Assembly: GCA_036940085.1 (NCBI GenBank)
Contig: JALLBK010000487.1
Coordinates: 1 to 36,157 of the forward strand
Direction: 5' to 3'
Length of the DNA: 36,157 nucleotides
From: Discostella pseudostelligera
Lineage: Eukaryota > Bacillariophyta > Thalassiosirophyceae > Thalassiosirales > Thalassiosiraceae
Of this stretch, positions 10,401 to 20,104 are shown in pieces. The position numbers and the translations under genes were made by a program. The notes beneath the pieces are model-generated. The model made no database searches. It saw only the letters and a program-made list of their open reading frames with translations, and had not been told where the DNA came from. Numbering within the stretch: position 1 is the first letter of the stretch; each line of letters starts with the position of its first letter.

Positions 10401-13400
10401 TGCAATATGCTGGCACAATAGCCACGATTGCATCACCAAGTGCTTTCATATCCACTTTTTTGTTGATTATTCTCGATACGTCTGGAGATACCCCTGCTAA
10501 ACACAGCATGGCTGGAACTAGTGACGTGACAACTGCAGAAGGTGATTCTTCGCATAGGCAAGTCAGTAGAGATAGTGCCATTGCCCTGCCGCGTCCTGAA
10601 TTCAATGGTTGAATAGCTGTTGTATCGCCACCAACAAGTCCAACGAGAAATTCTGCTTGCCTTGAAAGTAATTCAAGACTTTCAACATCTGAATGAGAGC
10701 GACTACGCTTTCTCTTAGAAGAATTGCTTCGATTTTTTTCTGTGGGCTTCGACAGCTGCCATTTGTAATGCGAATGAATCGCGAGGAGTGTTTGTAATAT
10801 GGCCCCCCTTGTATAATCTCTGCTGCCAGAATCACCTTCGATGGCAAACGATACCGATGATATTGACAGCAACTGATCAAAAAGCTTTGTTGAGAGCTTG
10901 AAAACGTCGTTAGCATTGCCAAGGCTGTCCAGCTTTCCGCGAATGCAATCCATAATGAATACAGCAGCTGATTGATCTATTTCTGATCTCAGCCCATCAA
11001 CGTCTGTAAGCAGCTGCATGAAATCCGAGGATCGCAGCGGAAGTCCTAGGATGGCTGAACCCGCCCGCTCATCATTATTCCGTGTTCGAAGTGTAAGTAA
11101 GGAAGAAGCAATTGTGTTTCTTGATTTGCTGCTTAGTTTTGGAAACACTCCACTTGCCCAAGATTCCCGCTCAATAACTAATTGGATCAGATGCTTTGAC
11201 AGACGTAGAGATGATGATTTTGATAAAAGAGCCTCCAGAACTGCTTGCAGCATGGTGTCTGGATATGGTTCCAGCGAAGTAAAACTTCCAGAAGCTCCAA
11301 TTGAATACGACCGCGACCTTCCACCAGCCTGGGTTGGCCCTATTGATATCTGGATATTCAAACCGTCAACCCCCGCCTGCGCCTCATTTACCAGAACTCC
11401 TTTCAACATTGAAAGAACGCAGTCTCTTAGCCGGCAGAGAGCTGGCAATGCACGTTTGTTGTTTTGATCGTACCGCAGAAGTGCTTTGAATAATTCATCT
11501 CCGGCACAATCCCACCGCTTAATCAATGGAAATGCATTCTCCCCAGCTTTTTCAGTAGACGATAGAATAATATATGATGCTTGGCACCTTCCGCTTGAAG
11601 TTTGCCCTTTCTCTGTAAACGCACTAGACTTGCAACCTTCTAACAAAAAGTTCTGAGCGCCAGGTAACTGGCCCAACAAATTCGGAAGTGTGGACGCACC
11701 ATCCAGTACCAGAGATGATCGGAGTGAACAGGACTTGTCTGTTGCTTTGCTACAGATATTCGATATTAGCTGGTCCTTGTCCACGGATTGAAGAAGCTCT
11801 AGAATCCTTATCACATGCTCACGAATTACACGTTCAGGGTGAGATAGTAAGGCGATGGTCGGTATTATGCAGTCTCTAGCCACATTTGATTTCACACTCT
11901 TGCCCCTAATCAATTTCTCAGCAGCCGCAAGCAGGCGAGAGACTCCCTGAATTCTCGCATCAGGTTGAAGGCAAGAGTGTAAAAGAAGAGTCAGTCCGTA
12001 GCCTACATTGGTTTTGTCCATAGATGCACCAAACGATGATATGACAGGTTTCATAATTTCATCGAATGAGACTTGGGATGAAATTGATGCGAGTTGCATT
12101 ATACACGCCTCAATGCCGTCTAAATCCTCTGATAGTAAAAACAAGTACCTTTTGCAGATGTCTCCAAGGAATTGCATTTCCCATTTGAATGAACTTCGTT
12201 TGCTGGATTCTTTTGAATATGACTGCACTTGGTATAAAATTAAAGTCGGCGTCAAATGAAGAATGGTAGATAGTGGGTCGTCCTTAAGGGAGGCGACTGC
12301 GAGCTGCTCAGAAAGCGAATGCAATGCTAACCACAGATACCGAGACCGCATTAAATTTTGGGCAGAGGTTGACATCTCCTTCGTTGACTCACGACAGAAG
12401 AACTGTGTCAACACATTGTGGCTTACAGGGTGTTTGATAATCAGATCAGTAATAGTGGCACATGCATCATCACGAAAAAGCTGCAACAGCTCTGTAGATG
12501 CAGCTTCCGAAATAGCATCTCGAGTGATTGGCGCGGTCTTTCTTCCACTGGTGCAACTGCCGATGCTTACGTGAGCACCCAGAGAGATGAATAGTTCGAA
12601 GAATGTTTTTATCGTGGGGTCTGTTGCATCGGTTTCGATCGATTCTTGTTCCAGTAATATAAGCTTCGCAACTGATCCACATATGCTGATGCATGACAAA
12701 ATTGGAGATTTGGCTTCTACAATTTCTGTAGACTTCTGTTGTTCCTCATCCTTCGTGTTTTTCTGCGAGGTAGAGGATGTCATGGGCGACCAGTCGTCCT
12801 GCCCAATTATTGTCCAGCGTGTTAATGAGACCAATGCCTCCTTGGCAAGGGCCACCAAATCATCGGTAAGCGACGTGAATCCCGACGGCTGAGCTTCCAT
12901 CTCACCATCAATTACTTCAAGTATCTTTTTCAATTGGCTCGCGATTATCCCTCCCGCGGCAGCTGCCACTTCCGCATCGTCGTCCGTGGCAAGTCTACGA
13001 AGTAGGGCATGTCCCAGGTCATTGTCCAAAACATGATCGGTCACTCCTTCGTTGCCGCCATCATTGTCGTGTCCTACATTCAGCCGAGCGATGGCTTGAA
13101 GTCGCACGGATGCTTCTGAATTTTCCAACGCCACTCGGACTGGCAACATCGTTGCAACGGCGCGGTTCAATGATTCTATGTCACTAAGTTCACCACTAAT
13201 TTGCCCGCCATTCCTTGAACTATCCAGCAATGCTGATGTATCACTGCGGCCTAAAAGTTTTGCAAGGTGAGATATTTGGTTTTCCTTATTGGGGACCTTG
13301 GGCGCACTACTACCAGAGTCAGAGTAGATGGTATTGATGGCATATGCAATTCCTTGTTCGTGCACAACAGAATTGGTCGGAGATAAGGCATCCATAATTG

Positions 13401-15237
13401 ACTTGTATCGATCCAAGATCAAAGCAGATACCCAATCTCCCGGCGGTGGATCAGAAGCAGATTTTTGTGATGTATGCTGGTGCACCCGGTAAAATGAAGT
13501 GATTGTTTGAACGGTTACTGCCGCAACTAGTGCCGAATGATTTGATTTCCATAGCTTCAAAAGAGATGGCTCTTGGATCTTGTCAAGGAGGGAGGAAGGG
13601 GCGACAATAATGAACTTGTTAGTTTTACAGCAACACCAAAGGATATAAAGCATGCGATGAAATAAAATGTTCCGCCACTAACCATTTTACAGATAATCTG
13701 CACTTCACGATCCGTCTTGAATTCTTCCTCCTTTGCATCTTCCACAAAATCATCACCACTTGCCGACGGATTCCTTTTCTTTTTAGTGCCGGAGAAAGTA
13801 CTCGATTTCATCCTCTCTGTTGCCTCCTTCTCCATCCTAGAGAATGCGTGCATGATAATGGATGCCAAAACTGGTGTCAATCTTTCCATGATTCTTCCCC
13901 TTTCCTCCTCATCTGCCTCGTCGTTGTTGTCGTCATCGCCCTCTTCTCGTTCCTCGCAAAAACATTTGAGTACGGCACCCAATGCCATGGAAACCGTGGA
14001 TGCGTTGTTCTTTGACAACATTCGTTTGTAGGTCGAGCTGGGCAATTCGCATCCAAGGTAGTCAATGACGGTACTCGTGGCTGCTGGATTACTTCTTCTT
14101 CGCGGTGGAGGGAGCATGGGAAGATAATATTGCCATGTAGTTTCCTCCTCATCGTCGCATGGTGGACTGCTGACATTATTCACATCATTCATAGTTGCAA
14201 GAATGGAGAGCAATGTCATTATGGCACTGCAGGCATCGTCCATCCATTGGGAGGATGCTGCATTGACATCATCACCGCTCCCATCCAAGGCGGTCGTTGG
14301 AGAACGAAGAGGAGAAAGACCATCAACAATGGCATCACAGAGGGCAATCTTGACATTGTGTCCCAAGAAAGGACACGACGTGGCCAAAGTGGAGGCTAGG
14401 ATCCTTCCCCATTCCTTCCATTCCGGACAATAGTGATAAACGTCCCGTTCGCTGCTGCCGCTGCTACTACTTCCCTTTTTCTGCTTCCTACCACCACCAC
14501 CACCACATCCGGTTTTGCACGCGGACAAAACCACAGGGAAGAGCACCCGAACATAGCTCTCACGAACACCCCCCACAATAGTACTACCATCCATAGTAGT
14601 ATTGACACCAGTAACCACAACAGTGTCTTTATTGGATAACTGGATAGAACATGCCTCGACAAGTATGGATGCCGAGAAGGATATGAGGGTGCTAATGCCC
14701 CTCCGGACGTTGAGTGCGCCATCACCACCACTACCACCACCATCATCGTGGTGTTTCACATTTCGTCTTCCTTTTCCTCGTCGTCCCTCAATCAATCCAA
14801 TTTCCATCGCCTTCTTACCAATATTCACAATCACTTGTGTTATGGCATCCTCCTTGGCAACGAATTTTGCCAATTTGTGACGATTGAGCAAAATTAGCCC
14901 CGAAGGTGACGACGATGATGATGACGATGATGATGCCGCCGAAGATGCGGCATATGGCAACAAGAAGGACCATTGTGGTAAATGATGTCCTTCGTGGAGT
15001 AGATCATGCACCAATGTGAGTACCCTTGAGAATACCAATTGCTCTTGCACCCCGCCACTCCCGCCCCCATCACCATCCTGACCAATTCCACCCCCACCGC
15101 CACCACTGTTGCCATGAGTCAATGCAAGGACATGAAATGGCAATATAGATTGCAACAATACCGATGCAGTATTGGCTCGAGTGTGTATTTCATACTTGCG
15201 TAGTAGATATTCGATAATGTGGAGGCACGACATCAAC

Positions 15238-15279
<42 letters not shown>

Positions 15280-15740
15280 TGTGGTTGTTCCTCGACAAGA
15301 CAAGTCATGAGAAACATCAACATTTCTATAATGTATCCATCAATAATTTCATTCTCGGATATGGTCGATGTACCACGTTCGTAATGATCGAGATGAGAGG
15401 TGGATAGTAGCTTGTTTGCGTTGGCAAGGAGCATGCTGCTGCTGCTGCTGTCGCTACTGTGGATGATGTCATCATCATCCATCATCGTGTCGTCGTTATT
15501 GTTGTGGATGACCACCACCTCCCGCCATAAACTCGTCCATGCCACCACAGCATTCTCACGCAAGGTGATTAACGAAATGGAGGAGGCCTCACGAGCGTTA
15601 TTGTACAAGATCGATGGCACAAGACGCTGACGCGAGGAGGAGGAGGACGATGACGCGGCGGCGGCATGGATGCCACTGCGGCCATGGCTGATGGACTGGG
15701 ACGAGATGGCGGCCAATTGGCTGCTTAGTGACGTCGCCAT
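7474..15740 (-). CDS. UTP10: UTP10 / HEATR1, HEAT-repeat subunit of the SSU processome
   Basis: Four exons on the minus strand, all phase 0: 15740-13683, 13614-8347, 8267-8055 and 7923-7474, about 2662 residues. UTP10 belongs to the t-UTP/UtpA complex, which binds the nascent pre-rRNA 5' ETS in the nucleolus and starts assembly of the 90S pre-ribosome. Evidence: the N terminus MATSLSSQLAAIS with SRQRLVPSILYNNAREASSI, as in UTP10 proteins; helical HEAT-like repeats throughout; a BP28CT-type region ending exon 2 (LLSLVMKMSESQLRPFYARF); and a C terminus YMILLPECLPVLSELLEDED with GESLEDSL that matches the end of HEATR1. Basic clusters SSKRKRSRSH and SKKRRR are candidate nuclear signals. It is longer than the roughly 2140 residues of the human protein, largely through low-complexity inserts near the N terminus, including a run of Thr. 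It is divergent from ATG10 with 467 bases between starts. Confidence 0.9.
7924..8054 (-). other. UTP10 intron 3
   Basis: 131 bases. Donor GTGAGT after CACGCG and acceptor CACATCGCAG before ATTCTCAATCATCTC. Splicing gives QRYHA-ILNHLGKLLLAQV. Confidence 0.85.
8268..8346 (-). other. UTP10 intron 2
   Basis: 79 bases with consensus donor GTAAGT after GACGAGTTG and acceptor ATGCACAG before GAAATTGCC. Splicing gives VIDEL-EIAVSLLCQ. Confidence 0.85.
13615..13682 (-). other. UTP10 intron 1
   Basis: 68 bases. Donor GTTAGT after ATC TGT AAA ATG; acceptor CTAACAAG. Both flanking frames are open and in phase. An alternative acceptor 30 bases downstream (TTGACAAG) would also keep frame, so the exact 3' site needs a transcript. 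Confidence 0.65.
15238..15278. repeat. GTA/TAC trinucleotide microsatellite within UTP10 exon 1
   Basis: About thirteen uninterrupted GTA units. On the UTP10 strand they read ACT and encode a poly-Thr run between LVEEQPHT and LMSCLHIIEYLL. It lies in a variable insert, so length change by multiples of three should be tolerated. Confidence 0.9.
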
Positions 15741-16207
15741 TCTCCCAACTATTGAACCCCCCCCCCCAACCCCGAAACCGAAATGCGGATGTGGGCGCTA
15801 CGCTACTTTGTTTGTTTTCTGTTGTGGCTAATGAAGATTTCTATGAAGATGATTCCACCTCGGACATCAATCATCATCATGGTCGGCGCTGTGGCTGTGG
15901 CTCTCTGTGGCTGTACGATACTGCTGTGGCTGTGGATGGCATGGCGTCGCCGACGTCGGATTTTCGTTTGGTTGGTGTGTGCTGGTGGGCAGCAAAGGCC
16001 AGACGACGTCGAAGGAGAATTTTGGCGGGGAGCGCAGGAGAAAAGTATCTTTCGTCTGTCTGGCGTCAGGATTGTTGGCCAATGAATTCCACGTGGACGA
16101 TAGATTCCTACACGTGGCAGAGAGATTTGGCGGGAGACTACTTATTGACGGCCACCATCACTTCGAACTTCCAAAGCGTTGCACAATAATGCACAAGCAC
16201 AAGCACA
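15741..16207. promoter_or_regulatory. Divergent UTP10/ATG10 promoter region
   Basis: No gene is seen. A poly-C run lies just upstream of the UTP10 ATG (from about 15758). Toward ATG10 there is a compact motif cluster: TTTTGGCGGGGA at 16020-16031, CCAAT at 16079-16083, CACGTG at 16090-16095 and 16111-16116, and ATTTGGCGGGAG at 16125-16136. The last resembles the E2F consensus TTTGGCGGG and starts 83 bases before the ATG10 start. Which of the two genes these sites serve is not shown by sequence. Confidence 0.45.
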
Positions 16208-17305
16208 ATGGTACCATGGGATTTCCGCCGCACCGCCAAGGCCATCGTCGCCTCCCAAACCCAGCGGAGCACCACCAACACCAACACCACCGCTATTCAC
16301 GACAATTTCTCTCCAACCGCTACTACGCGAGGCGATGACTATGAATCATCATTGATAGAATTGAATCATTGGGTAATTGAACCCGCCCATTCTGTCGGCG
16401 TCAGGAGGCGACATCACCACCCTGACGATGACGACGATGATGATGACGATTATGCGATATACCTCGCTCATCCTCCCATATTATTATTGCCTTCATCTCG
16501 AAAGAAATTGAATTATTCTTCACAATCAACGAAAATAGAATCTTTGTCACCTGATGATGAGGTAGATGGGGGGTGCAATACCATTAGTATTAGTACTATC
16601 GACGACTGTGACATGCTACTTGACGAAATTCATGCTACTACTACTACTACTACTACAGCAACAACAACTTCATCAACCAACACCACCATGTGCCTCGAAT
16701 ATTACTACACCGAATGGTCATTCAGTATTCTTTTGCATACCACGTGGCGTGTTCCTACATTGTACTTTTCATGTTGTCATTCGGATGGGACACCCCTATG
16801 TCGACGAGAGGTCTTGGATATGTTGTTGTTGCTGTTGAGACGACGACAAAGATTGCCAAACAATGATGACAATGCCACATCATGTGCGGATGAGAATGAC
16901 GACGACAAGAACGACCATGATGATAATGAGTCATCATGGGAATTTATATCGCAAGAGGAGCACCCCATTACTGGGAAACCATCCTATTTTTTTCATCCAT
17001 GTCGCACTGCCGAGAGAATGGAATTGATGATATCCTATCGTCATCAACACCACCATCATCATCAGTATCATACTTTTCATCAATCGGGACAAGAAATTGT
17101 TAATGAGAAGACGGATGCCGAGGAGAGCACCGAAGTGGAGGGTGATCACGATGAGCATCGCATTATTCCATTTTTGACTTGGATGTCAATGATACTGCCC
17201 CTGGTGGGATGCAAGATATCTCCCGAGGTCTTTTGTCGAGTGCGACGCAGCCTGCTACTGCCATCAGCACCGGAAGAGAAGAGAGTGGAGGAGGGAGGGG
17301 GTTGA
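16208..17305 (+). CDS. ATG10: ATG10, E2-like conjugating enzyme for ATG12
   Basis: Single exon, 365 residues. ATG10 accepts activated ATG12 from ATG7 and transfers it to ATG5, making the ATG12-ATG5 conjugate needed for autophagosome growth. The Autophagy_act_C core is clear although split by low complexity: EYYYTEWSFSILLHTTWRVPTLYF, then DGTPL (about residues 166-202); WEFISQEEHPITGKPSYF from residue 244; HPC at 263-265, where Cys265 is the expected thioester cysteine; TAERM; and FLTWMSMILPLVGCKI near the C terminus. ATG3 is an alternative in the same family, but the SQEEHP...HPC.TA arrangement with a C-terminal WLS..GP.VG-like segment fits ATG10 better. The first 165 residues, the Thr and Asp runs, and the His-rich insert are not part of the known fold. 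The protein is therefore about twice the usual length. Confidence 0.85.
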   Translation: MVPWDFRRTAKAIVASQTQRSTTNTNTTAIHDNFSPTATTRGDDYESSLIELNHWVIEPAHSVGVRRRHHHPDDDDDDDDDYAIYLAHPPILLLPSSRKKLNYSSQSTKIESLSPDDEVDGGCNTISISTIDDCDMLLDEIHATTTTTTTATTTSSTNTTMCLEYYYTEWSFSILLHTTWRVPTLYFSCCHSDGTPLCRREVLDMLLLLLRRRQRLPNNDDNATSCADENDDDKNDHDDNESSWEFISQEEHPITGKPSYFFHPCRTAERMELMISYRHQHHHHHQYHTFHQSGQEIVNEKTDAEESTEVEGDHDEHRIIPFLTWMSMILPLVGCKISPEVFCRVRRSLLLPSAPEEKRVEEGGG

Positions 17306-17485
17306 CAATTTTCATTTGACGGATAGCAGGGGTTACACAGACCGAGTGGAGAAAGAATGAGAGAGAGTGTGAGGTCAACCATCCAAAGGGGATTCACATT
17401 GGCGTAACGAAATTATCACGTCGTTTCCAAAACATCACTGTATTTTGCGGATGATTACGAATGATCTCATAAAGGGTTCAGATCG
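17306..17485. other. Convergent intergenic stretch between ATG10 and the NIPA-type gene
   Basis: 180 bases, presumably two short 3' UTRs. GAGAGAGTG-type purine repeats near 17350-17372; no gene or RNA seen. Confidence 0.5.
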
Positions 17486-19211
17486 TCAAATTACCTTGGA
17501 AGTTTTGTTTCGTTCAATCTCCAATAGAAGATGTTTGGCCATATCTCGAATGTCAGGACCGGGGACGGGGGTCTCCATCATATCCACAAGTTGCAATTCT
17601 CGAATTAGATTGGCAATCTCTTCATTGTAGCCCTCCGAGGTGATTGGGTTGTCTTGAGCAGGCGTAAAGCGACGGTCGTGAGAAGATGAGCAAATACGTC
17701 AGTTTGTGAAGCGCAGAAGTGGCAATGTAATTCTATGGAACAGGAATAAGGGATTCACCTTTTATCAGCCCGAGGAGTTTCTTCAATGCCGTTCTCCTTC
17801 GCTTTCGAGCTCTCTGGTCCGTGGTATGCATCAACATAGCCTCTGAAAGTGTCTTTGCTCTTGGGTCGCCGTTGAATGCATCTTTGACAGCATCCAAAGC
17901 TGCAGAGGCGATATTATTCTCCATTGAACTCCGTTGATACCGATTGTCGCATTCAATTCCTTCGTTAGCTGGTATGCTATTGATATCATCAGGAAAAGAA
18001 GAAGTTTGTTCATTGCCTTGACGTGGAGTAGGTTTGGGACTGTGAGGTGTGCGCGCCGCGCTTTTATCCAGAGAACTCCCTGATTCCAGAAGGAGATTGA
18101 CCAATGCCTGATGCAACTCGTCATCTTTCGCGCCTTTGGGCTTTGGGGTTAGCAGCACCAAGCCAGAGAACATTACGAATATACCGAACCAAAACCCCAG
18201 CCATTGATTTGTGTCGAAGCTATCAAACTCACGGAAGTAAATTCCACCGGAGACAATAGCCAGGAAGATGAAGCTGCACTGGAGAAGTGGAATGATGAAC
18301 AATGGGTCAAAAATCTTGAGTGCATCATTGAGGCGCTTCAGCCACACTATGACGGTCAATATCCAAACCAAAATTGTTACGTAGGTGAACCATGATCGGA
18401 AGATGTTCTCGTCGCCACTGGTGTGAACCACGAGAAGCTCGGCCAGGAGCTTCGCGTGCACTACCGACTGCGTACCAATGAGTGCGCTCCAAAATGAATA
18501 TATGCATGGTTGAATGATATCGCTGTGCTTCACTTCTCTGTTGACCCTTTTTCGCTCATTCAATATTCGGTATGAAATGTCGAGAGCTACCAATAAAATC
18601 CCCATCACAAGCAAATACGACAAGTAAGCCGGATTTGAGTACAGCTGTTTCATTGCACTTATATCCAGTGCAAGAGTTTCCTTTGAACTAAATTGAACTG
18701 CCAACACCGTACCCGTAACTGTGAGGACAGTCCCTGCCAGCATTGTCTGGGTCACATGAGCCCCAAGCAGAAATTTGCCGAATAGCAAGTTCGTAACGAA
18801 TTGAATGGACTCTAGCGACGCAAGCATCGATTGAGCAGCGTACGCGAAGGATGCGAAATTTAGAAGACTCCCAGCGACAAAGATAAACGTTCCAATGTTG
18901 TACGTCACCGATTGCCACTGACTCTTCCTGCCAACCTTCACGACTACGAATTCGGTTTCTTCACTCTCATCCAATGGGAAGGTCTTTGCACCACGTGGGC
19001 CGAACCTCGCAGCAGTTTGTCTCTCGAGCCATGGCAATGACGGTAGTGATGACTTTTTCTGCCTTTCGACCGCAGGAACTTCTTGCTCGACGGTCTCTTG
19101 GGATTTCAGATATTTCAGACCGAGGCATTGAAGGTTATTACCACTGTTGATAGCAATGCTACCGAGCAAGCCGAGTGCGACGCCTAGCACCCAATTTTCG
19201 TTCTTCGACAT
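17486..19211 (-). CDS. NIPA-type magnesium/cation transporter with long cytosolic tail
   Basis: Two coding exons, 19211-17759 and 17652-17486, about 539 residues. The ATG at 19209-19211 (MSKNENWVLG) is chosen because the first membrane helix starts there, as in NIPA proteins. The 53 residues that could be added upstream are not conserved-looking and contain an acceptor-like TTTCGTTTCAG, so they are probably 5' UTR or intron. Family motifs: WVLGVALGLLGSIAINSGNN; after a charged loop, GTFIFVAGSLLNFASFAYAA; then LESIQFVTNLLFGKFLLGAH and further helices to FIFLAIVSGGIYFREF and FWFGIFVMFSGLVLLTPKP. That makes about nine hydrophobic segments. The tail is hydrophilic. Stopping at 17733 would need read-through of a GTGAAT donor. 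Splicing to CTCAAG adds DNPITSEGYNEEIANLIREL and about 35 more residues. Transport of Mg2+ is known for animal relatives and is only inferred here. Confidence 0.8.
17653..17758 (-). other. NIPA-type gene intron
   Basis: 106 bases, donor GTGAAT, acceptor CTGCTCAAG. A phase 1 junction makes GAC. Retaining it gives a frame that ends at TAG 17733-17735, so intron retention would shorten the tail. Confidence 0.65.
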
Positions 19212-19399
19212 GACACACCCTGTATAGGAGATTTCGGGGGAAGCCAAACGTCTTCTCGATGGAGGGTCTGGAACTGCCTGCAGCTGAAACGAAACAACAA
19301 TGAAATTTCTCGGTTTGAAAATGAGAAAAAATGTGACGATTTGAAAACGACGAGCTGTGAATGAGTTCATCGGTTAACTTTTTCATTTCATTCTAGCCA
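19212..19399. promoter_or_regulatory. Short divergent promoter between the NIPA-type gene and the 214-residue orphan
   Basis: 188 bases hold both 5' ends. Acceptor-like pyrimidine tract plus AG occurs on both strands: TTTCATTTCATTCTAG ending at 19396 on plus, and TTTCGTTTCAG on minus. Either gene may have an upstream non-coding exon reaching into its neighbour. Confidence 0.35.
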
Positions 19400-20044
19400 A
19401 TGTTGGATGAGAATGATAGCTACGGCATCGATGAAAGCGATGCAAATTCTTTGATAGGGCGTATTCAGCAGGATTTCCTTCAGATATCACTTGACAGGTC
19501 GAAGCTTCAGGCCCTCGGCGCCTCGTGTTCCGGAGCGCCCACCCTTCAAACGGCACATCGTAGAAACAATCGAGAGGCGAATAAAATATGCAGACTTCGA
19601 CGTGAGGCTGATTGCGAGCCCATGGAGCTTCCTATTTACAGCAATGAAATGAAATCAAGCAAACCTGCATCTTCACCTCCTCCAATAAACAAAAGAAACA
19701 TCTCATCTCGAGGTTCGGGTTGTTGCACCTCGACGTCGCGGGGGACACAGTGTTCAAAAAGATCGGATTCCTCCGTGAATACTGTGATGTGTCGCGAGCA
19801 GATGAGCAGCAAGTTGAACTCATTGGAGAAGGATAGTGAAATGTTGAAAGCTGGTCAGGGTGTCTCTGCTTCAGCGCATAGAAGGAAGGATGATAGTATC
19901 CTAACAACACCCACCCATCGATCAGCACGAGGAGAAGAAGTAACCGAACCGCTGTACAAAGTAATAACTGCATTTTCTCATCGACAGAGAGGAATTAATG
20001 AGCCACGAAAGGTGACGGGTCATAAGACAGATTTATTGGATTAA
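19400..20044 (+). CDS. Hypothetical hydrophilic protein, 214 residues
   Basis: Single open frame from the ATG at 19400. The first 40 residues (MLDENDSYGIDESDANSLIG, then RIQQDFLQISLDRSKLQ) could form a helix; the rest is Ser, Arg and Pro rich and looks disordered, with no membrane segment, signal or recognisable domain. An AG preceded by a pyrimidine tract lies four bases before the ATG, so this may be exon 2 of a longer gene. Its stop is 60 bases from that of the ankyrin gene, which it faces tail to tail. The frame is less repetitive than the spurious frames elsewhere in the window, and it fills the gap between two solid genes. I consider it probably real but with unknown function. Confidence 0.5.
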   Translation: MLDENDSYGIDESDANSLIGRIQQDFLQISLDRSKLQALGASCSGAPTLQTAHRRNNREANKICRLRREADCEPMELPIYSNEMKSSKPASSPPPINKRNISSRGSGCCTSTSRGTQCSKRSDSSVNTVMCREQMSSKLNSLEKDSEMLKAGQGVSASAHRRKDDSILTTPTHRSARGEEVTEPLYKVITAFSHRQRGINEPRKVTGHKTDLLD

Positions 20045-20104
20045 TTAATGAGTCAAGAGGTGCCGCGATTTTCTCGACCTCTTACAGTGCTTCATATTCA
20101 TATT

